Origin: Tomocerus qinae
Lineage: Eukaryota; Arthropoda; Collembola; Entomobryomorpha; Tomoceridae
NCBI GenBank assembly: GCA_020055645.1
Contig: CM034547.1
Span: 41,085,909-41,149,908, forward strand
Reading direction: 5' to 3'
DNA length: 64,000 nt
Each line of letters starts with the position of its first letter. Positions within the stretch are counted from its first letter, which is position 1. The notes under the pieces were generated by a model. That model worked only from the letters and a program-made list of their open reading frames with translations. It ran no database searches and was not told where the DNA came from. The position numbers and the translations under genes are program-made. Positions 21,586 through 33,600 of this stretch are shown one piece after another.

Positions 21586-22357
21586 GGTTATGGATCCACA
21601 TTGCAATGGCCTAAAGTTCGGGCTAGCAGGAATTTTTTAAGGTTTTCAGTCGAAAAAGGTACAAGACAAAAATGTTTTTGGATGGTTTTACATGACATTT
21701 CGGCAGGAAACAAGAATCGTTTCTAAACTGTGGCAAAAGAAGTAGAATTCAAGTGCAGACAGAGGAAAAGAGACGCTAAAGATTTACGTGAGACACTCAA
21801 TTTCTATTCACTCGCTCGTTTAAAAGATTTTCTGTTTTCAGCTCGTCTCTCGCCGTACGCACTCGCAAAAGGAAGTTGAGAGAGGGGAGAGTGAGACTGC
21901 AGATCAATAATAAAATAATTATCCGTCTCTGAGAATCTTGAGCCTCAACCTCATGCCCTCTCGTGGCCACTACCCCCAACCAACTTGAACATTGACAAAC
22001 AGATGGCCCTTCCGTTGATACTCGCCAATCACAACAACTCCTGTCGCTGGTCAAGTGCTCAGTTGAGATTTGAGATGAGACGTCTCAATCTCTCAATCAG
22101 TGGTCTCAAGTTATTTACTTCGGCGTTTCCCCACCAATTCAACTGACCATTATTGAAACACTAGTAATTAAAGTAGTAACTCCTCCACTGTGGGGGAGTA
22201 GCCATGGGGATCAAAATGCTGTCAACAGGCTAGTAACAGAACGCATTAATAAAAAAATTCTAAATTTTCAAGTGTAAAATTTGTAAAATTTATTGTTATC
22301 AATGTGGAATGATATGATGTGTGGAGTACAATATGGAGTAAGTTATGGGATATTAGG
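21586..22357. other. gene-free spacer with a GC-richer block
   Basis: 21800-22090 is less AT-rich than its surroundings and has GAGACGTCTC-like words, but its open frame (minus) has no splice or motif support. It could be a promoter region or an old repeat. Confidence 0.4.
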
Positions 22358-22605
22358 CAAGGCAAATAGACTGATTCCCGCCTCCTCCCCTTCCCCGCAT
22401 CAGGTGGGTTCAGTAGAAAAAGTCCCATAACAGAGTTTCAACTTTTATAATTATGAAACTTGCAATTTACTCCTGAATCCATGACTACCAGCATCTTGGT
22501 CTGGGACCGGAATGGGACTAATTTCAAAACAAAGTCCCATATAAAAGTTATTTCTCTACTGAACCCACCTGATGCGGGGAGTGGGGAATCAGTCTATTTG
22601 TCTTG
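22358..22605. mobile_element. CAAGGCAAATAG MITE, second copy
   Basis: Ends CAAGGCAAATAGACTGATT and its near complement, as at 10882-11143. The inner words CAGGTGGGTTCAGTAG and CTACTGAACCCACCTG are shared. No convincing target duplication at this copy. Confidence 0.75.
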
Positions 22606-23235
22606 GTTTAAGCCTATTTATTTGGGTTAATCTAGTTAGGAAATGGGGCTCCTATTATTAGTTATTTGTTTCGATGAATAGTTTATTTAAGTGGGAGGGA
22701 CTGTCATAGGTTCGAATCACATTGGCATAGCTACTATAAATAAAATATTGATTGTTAGTTTTGTATTGAGTGCGCCACCTTTAAATGTGGGTGTAACTGT
22801 GGAGACGAGGATGTGTGAAAGGAGTATTTGGGCAGAGTAGATGTCTCTTGAAGGCTGCAGAAAAGGTTTTGGTCTGCTGCAGATGCAATAAATGAAAAGG
22901 AATAAAGGAACTACTACAAGTTTTTATTAATGGTGAGTGAATATTCAGCAGTGCGTGGAGAGTTAGTTATGCAATATTACAATTTAGTTGGCCTTAATAG
23001 TAGAAATCTTTTTCCTAGTCGAATAAAATATTTATTTGGATTGATGAATACACCAGAAAAAGAGTAAAAATGAATAATTTTAATATCACAAATCCTAATT
23101 AAGTAGGTTGCTAGTTGTTGTTGTGTTAGGATGTCATTGCCACCTCCAAGGCATTACTCAACCTTATCTCGCCACACTCCACCGACCCTCCGACACTCCT
23201 CACTGACTTCCATTGGCCAACATTCAACTTTTTAT
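22606..23235. other. spacer downstream of the secreted-protein gene
   Basis: Holds the short B-box-like repeat (22692-22730). Nothing else was recognised. Confidence 0.4.
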
Positions 23236-24923
23236 TCACTTTCCGTAGCCAGCAGAGAACAATCCACCGTAGACTTGCTCTTGTTGCTCTTGTTGTTGTT
23301 GCTGTTGGTTACCATTATTCCAAGACGGCGGTCGACATGGCAAAAACCGAACTTCACTTTCAGGAAATCCCAAATCCAATACTTGACCCAGTGCCTGATG
23401 GGCCGCAGGCTTGTCCATCCACGGCCGACCTATTATATATAAATAAATAAATATTTTCCATCCCTCATTTTTCATTCCCATTTTTTTCCATTTCGTAATA
23501 CAATCAATTTTTCATTCCTGCCATAAAAACCAATTTTTCCATCCCTGCCTAAAAGGATAATTTAATTCAACCAACGTTTACATCCCTCCTGCCTTAAAAA
23601 ACCAATTTTTCCATCCCTGCCTAAAAGGATAATTTAATTCAACCAACGTTTACATCCCTCCTGCCTTAAAAAACCAATTTTTCCATCCCTGCCTTAAAGA
23701 ACCAATTTTTCCATCCCTGCCTTAAAGAACCAATGTTTACATCGCTGCCTTAAAGAACCAATGTTTACATCCCTGCCTTAAAGAACCAATGTTTACATCC
23801 CTGCCTTAAAGAACCAATTTTTCCATCCTTGGTTAGAAATAAATTGTAAATATTGAATGAATGATAATTGTAGTAAAGGAGCTGAGATAATGTTAACTTA
23901 CTGGAGAGTGCAACGTAGTCAGCATAGCGGTTGTCGACGCAGCGGTAGAAAAGGGCGAATGTCTTTTGGTCACTCTTGACCAAATAGGAAGACAGAATGG
24001 CTGAAATTGATTTGCGTGGTTAATATTGATCCAATTTGATTAATATAATAGTAAATAGTTACACTGGATGGAGATGTCAGTTCCGGGAGTGCCACTTCCA
24101 GCGACGTTGACGCAGATGAATCCTCCGTCCGTGTTGGCGATGCATCTCTTGCGGAACTGGGTCCCGTAGCCATCAAAGTATCCGGTTCCATTCCAGAATT
24201 GAGTTGGGCACATTCCTTCCAGTTCCACTTCGCTGTTGACCTGCCAGCCACAAAATAATAAGCCACTCCCCATAGCAACCAAATGAATAACAAATATTAA
24301 TATTACCTGTTTGCCCAGATGGACGGCTGCCAATTGAGCGTATCCCCAGCAACTCGACATTGACGCGTACAAAACTCGCGGGAAACTCAACTACCAAAAT
24401 ACGTTTCGTTATTATTATAATGATATCCAAGGTCTTTTAAATGCCATAGTTACCTTTCTAGGTATGCTTGTACTTTAAAAGAAATCTCTGAGAACCAAAT
24501 GAAAGGAGGAGGATGGCATGAGGACGCCTGTATATACGTTTCCCTCATAAATGGTTTTCAGTGACTATACCAGCATACCTTAGATTAGATTAGACTTACA
24601 AAAGTTCTGTTGACGTTGGTTGGCAGATCTTTCGGGTTTAGACATGGTGGAGGCCTAATTAATTAATTAATTAATTATCATTAATGCCTAAATGATTAAT
24701 TAATTATAATTTATAATTTATACGTTTTGCAGAGGGGTGTTTCGAATCCTGGGGTTGTGTATCCTTTGTAGCTGTTTTGGCTCTTGAGGGACTGGAAGAC
24801 GTTGTTTTGGTTGTAGACGGGAGGACTGACGTAGTAGTTGCCGAGTTGTTGGCGACTCTGTCCGATGTCCAAGTCCCCGCCACGTGCCAACCCACACACA
24901 AACAACAAAAACAAAATCCTCAT
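23236..24923 (-). CDS. secreted cysteine-containing orphan protein, six exons
   Basis: Exons 24923-24724, 24654-24600, 24390-24307, 24240-24063, 24000-23902 and 23429-23236 join in frame through GT-AG introns to a 269-residue protein. The start is ATG 24923, followed by a classic signal peptide (MRILFLLFVCGLARG). The rest is extracellular in character: scattered cysteines (ETPLCKTPPPCLNP, SSCWGY, GMCPTQFW, KRCIANTDGGFICV, FYRCVDN), N-glycosylation sites in NRTF and NGTG, then a Q-rich C-terminal stretch. I do not recognise the family. AATAAA overlaps the stop codon (TGAATAAA), so the 3' UTR may be very short. It is divergent from the four-pass protein gene 541 bp away and may share its promoter. 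Exon 5 uses donor CAGT|gtaact, because the competing CA|gtgtaa breaks the frame. Confidence 0.8.
23455..23830 (+). repeat. 28-bp minisatellite in an intron
   Basis: Units built on TTTACATCCCTGCCTTAAAGAACCAA lie inside intron 5 of the secreted-protein gene, in two slightly different unit types (one with AAAGGATAATTTAATTCAAC). The CCATCCCT word is shared with many dispersed repeats here. Confidence 0.85.
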
Positions 24924-25464
24924 GGTTGCTGGGAGCAAGTGACGTCTCTGCAGACACTGCTAGAATGAACTCAACCATTCAACTACCTCTTTATATCTCT
25001 CTTTCAACACCAACTATTACACAAAAATCTACAATTAATTAATAACTCATTTATCTTATCTTTATAATTAATTACTTTAATAAACTTAACTTTTAATAAA
25101 TCTTATTTCATCTTCACATCTTTAATCCTCAATAAAAACATTGCCATGGAAATTCAACTACATCTTGATTAGCTCATTAATATTTAAAAGTACATAAACT
25201 AGCATCGTACTGCCATGGTAACCCACATGCATGCTAACCTTCACTATACTAAAATGTCGTGACCACCGTGTTGACATAATTCCCGAGAATAATAGTTTTA
25301 AAAAACTATGCAATTAGCAACATTTTTAAATTGGCCATTACACAATTGTTGCCATGGAAACGCATATATTTATTAATGATTTTGATGTTTGTAACAATGT
25401 TGAGAGGAGTGAGTGGGAAATAAATAAACAAGATGAGTAACCATAGTAACGTGGAGAGAGAGAT
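24924..25464. promoter_or_regulatory. bidirectional promoter region with X-box-like palindromes
   Basis: Lies between the start codons of two divergent genes. GTTGCCATGGAAAC (25348-25361) and GTAACCATAGTAAC (25437-25450) fit the RFX X-box consensus GTHNYYATRRNAAC exactly. ACTGCCATGGTAAC (25209-25222) and ATTGCCATGGAAAT (25140-25153) fit the looser RYYNYY-AT-RRNRRY form. X-boxes mark ciliary genes in many animals. CCATGG words are common across this genome, so chance matches must be excluded. Confidence 0.5.
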
Positions 25465-28400
25465 ATGGGAGAGATGCCGTTGGTTATCGATTCGGCGGAG
25501 TCATCTGCTCTCTCCTCTCGGATCTGCCCATCCTTTCAAATATGTCCAAATGACAATTGGACAATGTACACCAACTACACGATCCGGTCGGGCAGAATCC
25601 CGTACTCGACCGTCTCCCCAGCCGAAGTACTCAACAAACTCGTCACTTTTGATATCGTAAGACAATTAGCCAATAATTAACCCTTTTTAACCAATTAAGC
25701 CATTTTCTGTTTCCTTTAGCTCATGATTTTCATTTACGGCATTTTCGTGGCGCTCTTCATTTTCGACGTCATCTTCAGTTGTTGTCAAAAGTGGAAGAAC
25801 CTCGCTCTCTGTCTCACCGTCTCCTTCATCTTCTTGGTCTTTCTCCTCGAACTCTATCTCATCTACCTCCTCCATCGCGGAATCAAAAACGTAACTTTCA
25901 TTTACATTTTTGAGTTTCCTAGGTTACCATAAATTAGGCCCTACTTAATTAGGCGCATTTAAACACATTTTTATACGTGCATCTAAATAATATTTTAATT
26001 TTAGATTGTCAACTGTCAAGTGACAACATCTAAAACTGTTTGAAAAAACTGTTCCCCTTTGTCCCCTGCAGTCTCCTTGTTTCCGTTGCTATTGGCAACG
26101 AGGAGCATGAAATTACCTAACCTACCTTGAATATAACAATAATCTGGTATTCTAGTTCCCAATAATCACAGCCACATCTCAATGCAAGTACTGAGAACAA
26201 TTGCAGGGATGGAAAATAATATATTATTAGTCTTGAGGATGTTTACAGGGATTGTGAAAACAATAATTCGGAAGTTTGCAGTAAGAAGGGCGTTTTAAAA
26301 TTGGAAACTTAAAAAAATAACAAATAAATTTAACTTGGGAAAAAGTCAATGACATCCCGAAATCCGATACCTGGGCACTCATCCTCTCAACCCTAGAATA
26401 TCATACTACCGTTGCTATACAAAAGTTTCCTTAAGGTGCACAACTATACAAACTGAACCAAAGCAATCCAAAAGTGTATAGATTCGCAAATTAGAAAATC
26501 TCCATGGATACGTATCACTAAACCCCTTGATTACCATGTACATCATGGACAAAAAGATACAAGTGAAAAATTGTAAGACATTTTTAGCAAAGTCCCTAAG
26601 GATCTGAACTTGCTGGACCTACGAAGAAGTGTAAATACCCAAAAAATTCACAGGAACTTTCTAAAGAGAAGTACTGTCGAAAATTTGACATTTTCCATCT
26701 TTGTATTGAAAATATCGCGGTTTCAAAATTGCAAAAAACTCATATTTTAGTGTTTTTAACTAAAATAAATATGGTAAACTGTTTTGCTGGTATTGTAACC
26801 TACATAAATCATTTTGAAATATTCATAATCTGGTTTAAACTTTTGTAGTTCGTAGTTTTATGATGGTTATAACCAGTTATATCAAGAAAAACAAAAAAAT
26901 TTAAAAAATATAACTGGTAAAAACCTGGAAAAATATACGGTGAGAATACCAGAAAAACTCGAAAACAAGGCATTATTTAGATGTGATTTAGATACCAAGA
27001 TATAAATCAAACTCGTATTTTAAAATTTTCTTCAAAAAAATCTCCCAGTGCGTTTACAGTTAATTTCCTTGCAACAACCCTAAAACTTGCCTAAAATATT
27101 CACACTATTATCAACTAGACTGTAAGTGCTAATAACTTAAAATATAAATTTCATGGAAATATTGAAATAAGATAAGGCTAAAAAATCAAAAAATACTAAT
27201 CTCACAGTTACTTTGTACATTGTGGCAATTTCTTAACACCGCAACATTTTTATTGCACTTTGGACATTTAGTTGACAATTATAGCGCAGTCATATGTATA
27301 TAAAAGTGTATTTTACTGTTAATTGTTGTTAATACGGAAAAATTGATACTCTTAATTGTTGCTTAATTACTATGGATACGACAATTTAACCTGAATTTTG
27401 ATTTTCAGAAAATAATTTGGAGTCGTTGCAATTACTGAGGGAACATGTATGTACGATTGTAAAAAAGGTGTTCCCACAGAACACTAAATAGCAGCTTTGA
27501 CTGTGTTCCCATTGTCGAAAATATTTTCCATCCCCGGTTCAGGATTTAATTAAATCACTATTGTATTTTTGTTCTTTAAAATGGTTTTTTCGAAGAGAGT
27601 AGGCAAGTGAAATAGCGGTAAACGCACGGGGAGATTTTTTTGAAGAAAATTTTAAAATTACTAGCTTTAATTATATCTTGTCATCTAAATTATATCTTGT
27701 TTTCGAGTTTTTCTGGCCTTCTCCCCGTATATTTCTCCAGGTTTTTAACCTGTAATTTTTTAACAAACTTTTTCGAGAGTGAAAGGTTGTTGCAATTCTT
27801 CAACACTGATATGGTGATTGAATGATTCAACAACAGACTTTGTAATTGTTATTATAATTGACAATAATTTCAAAATGAGATATCAAATTTCAACTTAACA
27901 TAAATCTAACGTTTGGTAGATTAAAAGTTGAAAACTAAGGTCCAGCTTATTTAAATGGCGACTTCAATAAACATCAGCATTTTCCATGTTACAGTTATGA
28001 ATGAAATTTTGACATTACATTTAATATTTTATACACCCTCATATTAGGAGTGCAATCATGTAATGTTTTAAAAAAAAACAAATAGAATATTTTATCTAGT
28101 ATATAGGCACAAAAAATTGTCTTATCGTCAACTCTCCGTAGCTCCGTTATTGACATTATATCCGTTATGCTATTTTACAAAGGCGTACAAAGATATAAGG
28201 GCAACAAATTCCCATTTTACAAAATATTTTTCATCCCTACATAGGTTAACTGCATTGACATTTTGAGGTTTTGGCTCATGTATACTCATGTCACAAAACA
28301 AATGTTCAAAGATAGTTCAAATGACTTAACTTTAAACGCACGGGGGAGATATTTAGGAGAATACTTTTGCAAAATTTCATTATTTTCTCATGCCGCAATC

Positions 28401-29368
28401 TCTCTAAATGCCTTGTTTTTAAGTTTTGCTGGCATTCTCACCGTATATTTTCCCAGGATTCTACCTGTTATATTTTTAATGACTCGACTCCCACTCTCAC
28501 GAATTTTTAACAAACTTTTTCGAGAGTGGAAGGTACCTCAATACGTACCTTACACCCTTAAGAGTGGAGATTAGAGTGGGAGTGTTTTATTAAAGATATG
28601 TTCATTAGTCAGCTCCACAGACAAGTGGCGAATCTTATTTTGCTGTCTTGACAATAACAGGCGTCTCAAAAATCGGGATCGCTCGGTCGCGGGAAGGAAA
28701 GCCCAAATTTTTCCGAGATAGAAAATTTTTTGGGAAAATAAAAAAATGAACCAAATTTCAGATTTTGGAGTATTTGAATACTCTGATTTCAGATAAAATG
28801 TTCAAAGTGTGGTTTACTTTACCATTCGAGCGTTACAACAACGCAAATTCAGTGGTCGCTCTTATTTAAGATAAAATATTCAATTTAGGGTTAACTTTAT
28901 TATTCGCTGGCGAATTAAGGTAGCGTAAAGGTTTGAAAACAACTTTGAGTATTTAAATGCGCTGGCAGTGGAATTTTAAATTTGGACAAATTTTAATGTA
29001 AACATGGAAAAGTATTGATTAGTGTTGCCATGGCAACACTTAGAGTTTCGCATTGAAAATATGTTTTGTTTTAGGAGAACTACTACGATATGGAGCGGTG
29101 GTTGTCGATCCGGATGTTGTCGCTGTTCCTGTCCATCATGAGTTTTGTGTTTTACCACTTTTTGGGGTTGGGGCGGATGCCGATCTACAGTCCTCTGATT
29201 ATCGCACTATTGATTTTCTCAATTTTCCTGGTTTTCTACCGAATCTTCGAGATCGTGTATGGCAAGTTGTACCTGCGGAGTCTCAAGTCGCTGCACGTGG
29301 CGCGGAGTTTGTTGTCGATTTCGAAAAGTCTGCCCACGACGCCGCGCGTGTCCTTCACCGCCGTCTGA
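25465..29368 (+). CDS. four-pass membrane protein, three exons
   Basis: Exons 25465-25656, 25720-25890 and 29075-29368 join in phase 0 through GT-AG introns to 218 residues. The N-terminal 64 residues are hydrophilic with NWT (31) and NYT (37) glycosylation sites. Four hydrophobic helices follow at about 66-86, 93-114, 134-151 and 158-182, with a basic, serine-rich tail (SLLSISKSLPTTPRVSFTAV). I do not recognise the family. Four helices and small size are shared by several ciliary transition-zone TMEM proteins, but no diagnostic motif was seen. Intron 1 is 63 bp; intron 2 is 3.2 kb and filled with family F repeats. X-box-like sites sit 15 and 104 bp upstream of the ATG and again in intron 2. 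An ATG at 25433 opens a different frame and is not used. Confidence 0.78.
26085..26099. promoter_or_regulatory. X-box-like palindrome in intron 2
   Basis: GTTGC-TATTG-GCAAC: perfect X-box half sites with a 3-bp centre, inside the four-pass protein gene. Confidence 0.4.
26830..27785. mobile_element. inverted-repeat element, family F copy 2
   Basis: The left end (AAACTCGAAAACAAGG, GGTAAAAACCTGG) returns inverted at 27600-27760, as in copy 1. The interior differs from copy 1 only by indels and lacks the nested MITE. No coding capacity. Confidence 0.65.
28190..28560. repeat. family F fragment
   Basis: Carries diverged family F end sequence (ACGCACGGGGGAGATATTTA and GGCATTCTCACCGTATATTT), one end only. 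It lies in intron 2 of the four-pass protein gene. Confidence 0.5.
29024..29037. promoter_or_regulatory. perfect X-box palindrome before exon 3
   Basis: GTTGCCATGGCAAC is the fully symmetric RFX site. It lies 38 bp before the last exon of the four-pass protein gene, so it could serve as an intronic enhancer or internal promoter. Confidence 0.5.
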
Positions 29369-30600
29369 AACGTACAAACTGGCATATTTATTAATTTTAG
29401 TCGACCCTCACAGATCTTTATATAATTTTATATTATCTCATCATCTATCTATGCACATCATTCAAATAAATCATACCAAACTAATTCCTCTTTTAATACT
29501 CAATGTTGCTATGCAAACAACAAATCTCCAAACTATGCCTACTCACATGTTTTCTAAACAAATGTAAGGCCAAAGTCAACATTTCATTAGCATAAAACAT
29601 TCAAGGGGGACTATTTATTGTTGCTCAAACTGAATAGTTAAATACTAATTTTACAAGATAAATAACATTTAAAAACCTTGAAAAACATGACAAACAATTA
29701 GCATTGGAATCAAATTGATAAATCATGGCCAATTTTATCAACATTTTGTGAATCATAAAAGTAGATTTGGTGGAGGTGGAGGGCACTACGCAGATCAAGA
29801 AATGGAGGCCTCCAGGGAGGTTGGGCTACACAACGCGAGATGTCTCTATTCGTTTCTCCAACAAATTCCGCGAGAGAGGGCGACCAAGCCATGTACATCA
29901 ACACGGACGTTCAATTCAGATTTATTTAGACAAGTTTATGTCTTCTCATTATGCCAACACTACTCTGTCTGTCTGTCTGTCTGTCCGGTGTACAACTTTC
30001 CAACAGTTTGTAATTGACCGGGGGAGGGGTTTAAATTTTTAAAAATTGCTAGTCCTTCATGCAACAGTTAGTTATTTCGTGTGACTTTAAATGCGTTTTA
30101 ATCTTGCCCCTTAGTAAAAATATAAACTTATTCTTATTCTCCCGTCTTAAAAATAGTTATTAAGTTAGTTGGATGGAGAGGGGAATGATTTAAATGCGTG
30201 GAGAATTGAATAATAGAATTGTGTCAAGTTGATGTAATTTGTAGGATGAAAGGTAATAAATATTAATTAATTAGTGAGGGAGAGAAGGGTTGACAGTCGG
30301 CTGTCGCTCTCTGCTCGTCGGGTGCGCTGAATAATACAATACACAAATTCCCAAATTCCCACAGCTAATTAAATTAGACGGCTTTCCGTAATTGAATTTT
30401 CACTTCATTCTCTCTTTCACGCCATACATGCATAATGCCATATAGTCATAGAGTATAATGCCATAGAGTCATAGAGTATAATGCCATAGAGTCATAGAGT
30501 ATAATGCCATATAATCATAGGAGTATAATGCCATAATATAGTCATAGAGTATTAGATATAATTGAGTAATGAATTTGTTTGTAAAAAGAGATTGGATTTA
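29369..30600. other. spacer between convergent genes
   Basis: 3' sides of the four-pass gene and Vsx meet here. 29767-29930 is GC-richer and open in all three plus frames, one of them ending MSLFVSPTNSAREGDQAMYI, but no splice pair could be fixed. A (TCTG)n run lies at 29966-29983 and a 23-bp minisatellite (TAATGCCATAGAGTCATAGAGTA, about five units) at 30431-30548 beside the Vsx 3' end. Confidence 0.45.
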
Positions 30601-33600
30601 TTATTCGTTGTTAATGTACATGTTTTTGAGTAAATGTTCGTGGGCTTTCTGCCGTAGAATGGCGATACTCGAGTTGCGGCGGATTTCGTTGTTGTTGTTG
30701 TTGGACTCGGATTCCGAGTCTGAAGACGACTCGCCCCCGCTCTTCGGAGACGTCGTCGACTGCATCGTCCCGTTTGTCTCCGAATTCGTCGTGCTCTCCG
30801 GGTCTTTCAGCTGCTCCGCCGCCTCCATACTCTTCCGGTGCATCCCTATTCAAAGCATTACAATTAGTCATTCTCTCAAAGGGGGGTCGAAACAGAGGGG
30901 GTCAAGACGAGGGGGGAAGACGGGGGGGAAGATGTAGACGAACCGGGTGACGAGGCGGTAGGAGGATGTCCGTCTACTAGAAAAACAGAAAGGGTACAGA
31001 CACGAGTTGTTTCTAGAGACAGGGGCGTACTTACCGAGGAGCCAGGGGGCCACGCACTCGGTGGGGCCGCTGTTCTCTTTCGCGCTTTTGAGGATCGTTT
31101 CGGGGAGGGGGAGCGAGTGGCGCACCATCGCGCCGTACAGTCCGTACTCTGCCATTATCGTACTCCGCCCCCAACACTTTTCCGTTTTACGCCACTTGGC
31201 ACGACGATTTTGGAACCAAACCTGCCACAATTAAATTAATTATTATCGTTTGGAACATTTATTACCATTTCATATTAGTAGGCGAGTGCCGTAAATCAAA
31301 GAGATGTTCCCCCAGCGGGGAAATGAAATTTTATGGTGGGCTGTGCCCCCCAAATCCTGGTATCAATCAATAGAGTATACTAATCAAGGAGCTTTAACTG
31401 GTTTAGGTATCCCTTGGTTTCTCTTTGGCTGTTGACACTCCTTGATACTAATCAAGGTAGGTAAACTTTTAGATTGTCAAGGTGATATGGCGTCCCCTCC
31501 GATCTAAAATTTTACTTACATTTATATTAATAATAATTTCGTAAATAAATTAATTGACAAAATAAGTATTTCAAGCTATATTCCCATGGTAACGGTGAAA
31601 ATAGTACTCAAAAAACTAATAGCAAATTTGCGTGAAAATACACGAGTTCCAGGGATAGGAAAATATTTCAGAAATGGGGGAAAATTCTATGGATGGATAA
31701 CATTATTAGAAATTGGTAATTACTCCAGGGATGAAAAATATTGTTAGAGATTATGTTCCCCTTTCCGAAATATTATTCACCCCTGTCTAGCTTATAATGT
31801 AAATTTTACATCTATGGAAAAATGATAAAAAATAGGTTTGTTGAGCTACATACATCTACAAAATTTGATTTTTGTTCAAAATTATTAATAATAATACGTA
31901 TGTGTTAAGATAATTTTATTTTTATTGGGGCATGTCGGCCCCAAACCCCCGCTTGAGGGGAAATAAATATTTCGTATCCTTGCAGTTAGTAAAACACAAC
32001 ACGAGCTGGCAAAACAGAAATGCGTGTATTAGTAGTATTGAGCATGCCTATTACAATTTGTTATTTTCTATGCTGGAATCACACTCAATGGTAAATTTTT
32101 TCCATCCCTGACATTTTCCTCATTGAAAACATTTTGCAATCCCTGTAAGTGCCCACAAGCTTAATATATTTTCCAAGATGCCTCAAATTTGTCACTCTAT
32201 AGTAACGCATTTTGTTTAATATCCACTCCATTATAAGGTGAACCATAGAGGGGGTTTCCCGGATTTTTGCTCCCAAGTGGTATTCTACTTACTACCACAG
32301 AGAGGTAGGCACCCAAACCAAATAACCACGGTTACTTTGGGGCATCTTGATATTTTCCATCCCTGGAATTATTCTCGTACCACGTAACCTTAAAATCCGA
32401 CATTATTATTACTCAACCTGCGGACAATGTCAACTAAAATGAAAAGTGGGATTTTGGGTCAATTTTTTGATGGCAGCTTACGTCACAACTTGTCACAAGT
32501 TAGGGGGTCGTTTGTTTTACCATGTATTTTGATAGGCATTTTCAGTGTCCTCAAAACAAAGTCAAAATATCTATGACAACAAATTTGCATAGACCGTGAG
32601 TTCCGGCCCACCGTCCCACTAGATACATGTTGACAGTGACGTCAGCTGCCGTCATTTTTAAAATACATGTAAAAGTATACTCTTTTGTAAGAACCTTTAT
32701 CCCTATATACTTCTATTATCCTTGATTATTACTGAGATGCCTGCCAATGCCAATTCAGTGCACTCAGTACTCCGTATCTACGGAGATTGAATAAGGAAAT
32801 GAAATGGAATGTTTCAATGTGTATTCCATGAGTCCATCGACTCCATGCAAATTCAGTACCCAATTGACTATGATTCATTGTACCAAGTCAATGTCAAAAT
32901 ATTGTTAAAAATTTAAATATATTCCAGGGATAAAAAATATTATTAGAAATTGAAATATATTCCAGGGATGAAAAATATTATTAGAAATTGAAAAATATTC
33001 CAGGGATGGAAATTATTATTAGAAATTGAAAAATATTCCAGGGATGAAAAACATTGTTAGAAATTGAAAAATATTCCAGGGATAAAAAATATTATTAGAA
33101 ATTGAAATATATTCCAGGGATGAAAAACATTGTTAGAAATTGAAAAATATTCCAGGGATAAAAAATATTGTTAGAAATTGAAAAATATTCCAGGGATGGA
33201 AAATATTGTTAGACATTGAAAGATATTCCAGGGATGAAAAATATTGTTAGAAATTGAAAGATATTCCAGGGATAAAAAATATTGTTAGAAATTGAAAAAT
33301 ATTCCAGGGATGAAAAATATTGTTAGAAATTGAAAAATATTCCAGGGATGGAAATTATTGTTACAAATTAAAAAATATTCCAGGGATGAAAAATATTGTT
33401 AGAAATTGAAAAATATTCCAGGGATGAAAAATATTGTTAGAAATTGAAAAATATTCCAGGGATGGAAATTATTGTTACAAATTGAAAAATATTCCAGGGA
33501 TAAAAAATATTATTAGAAATTGAAAGATATTCCAGGGATGAAAAATTTTGTTAGAAATTGAAAGATATTCCAGGGATGAAAAATATTGTTAGAAATTGAA

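Noticed and set aside
21797-22054. Minus-strand frame with cysteines
   Set aside because: Uninterrupted only by chance in a GC-richer patch; no signal, domain or splice evidence.
22692-22730. tRNA gene suggested by AGGTTCGAATC
   Set aside because: No cloverleaf or A box could be formed and the shared unit is only about 36 bp.
29715-30042. Plus-strand frames between the four-pass gene and Vsx
   Set aside because: Three frames are open over the same short block and none has a clear acceptor and donor pair.
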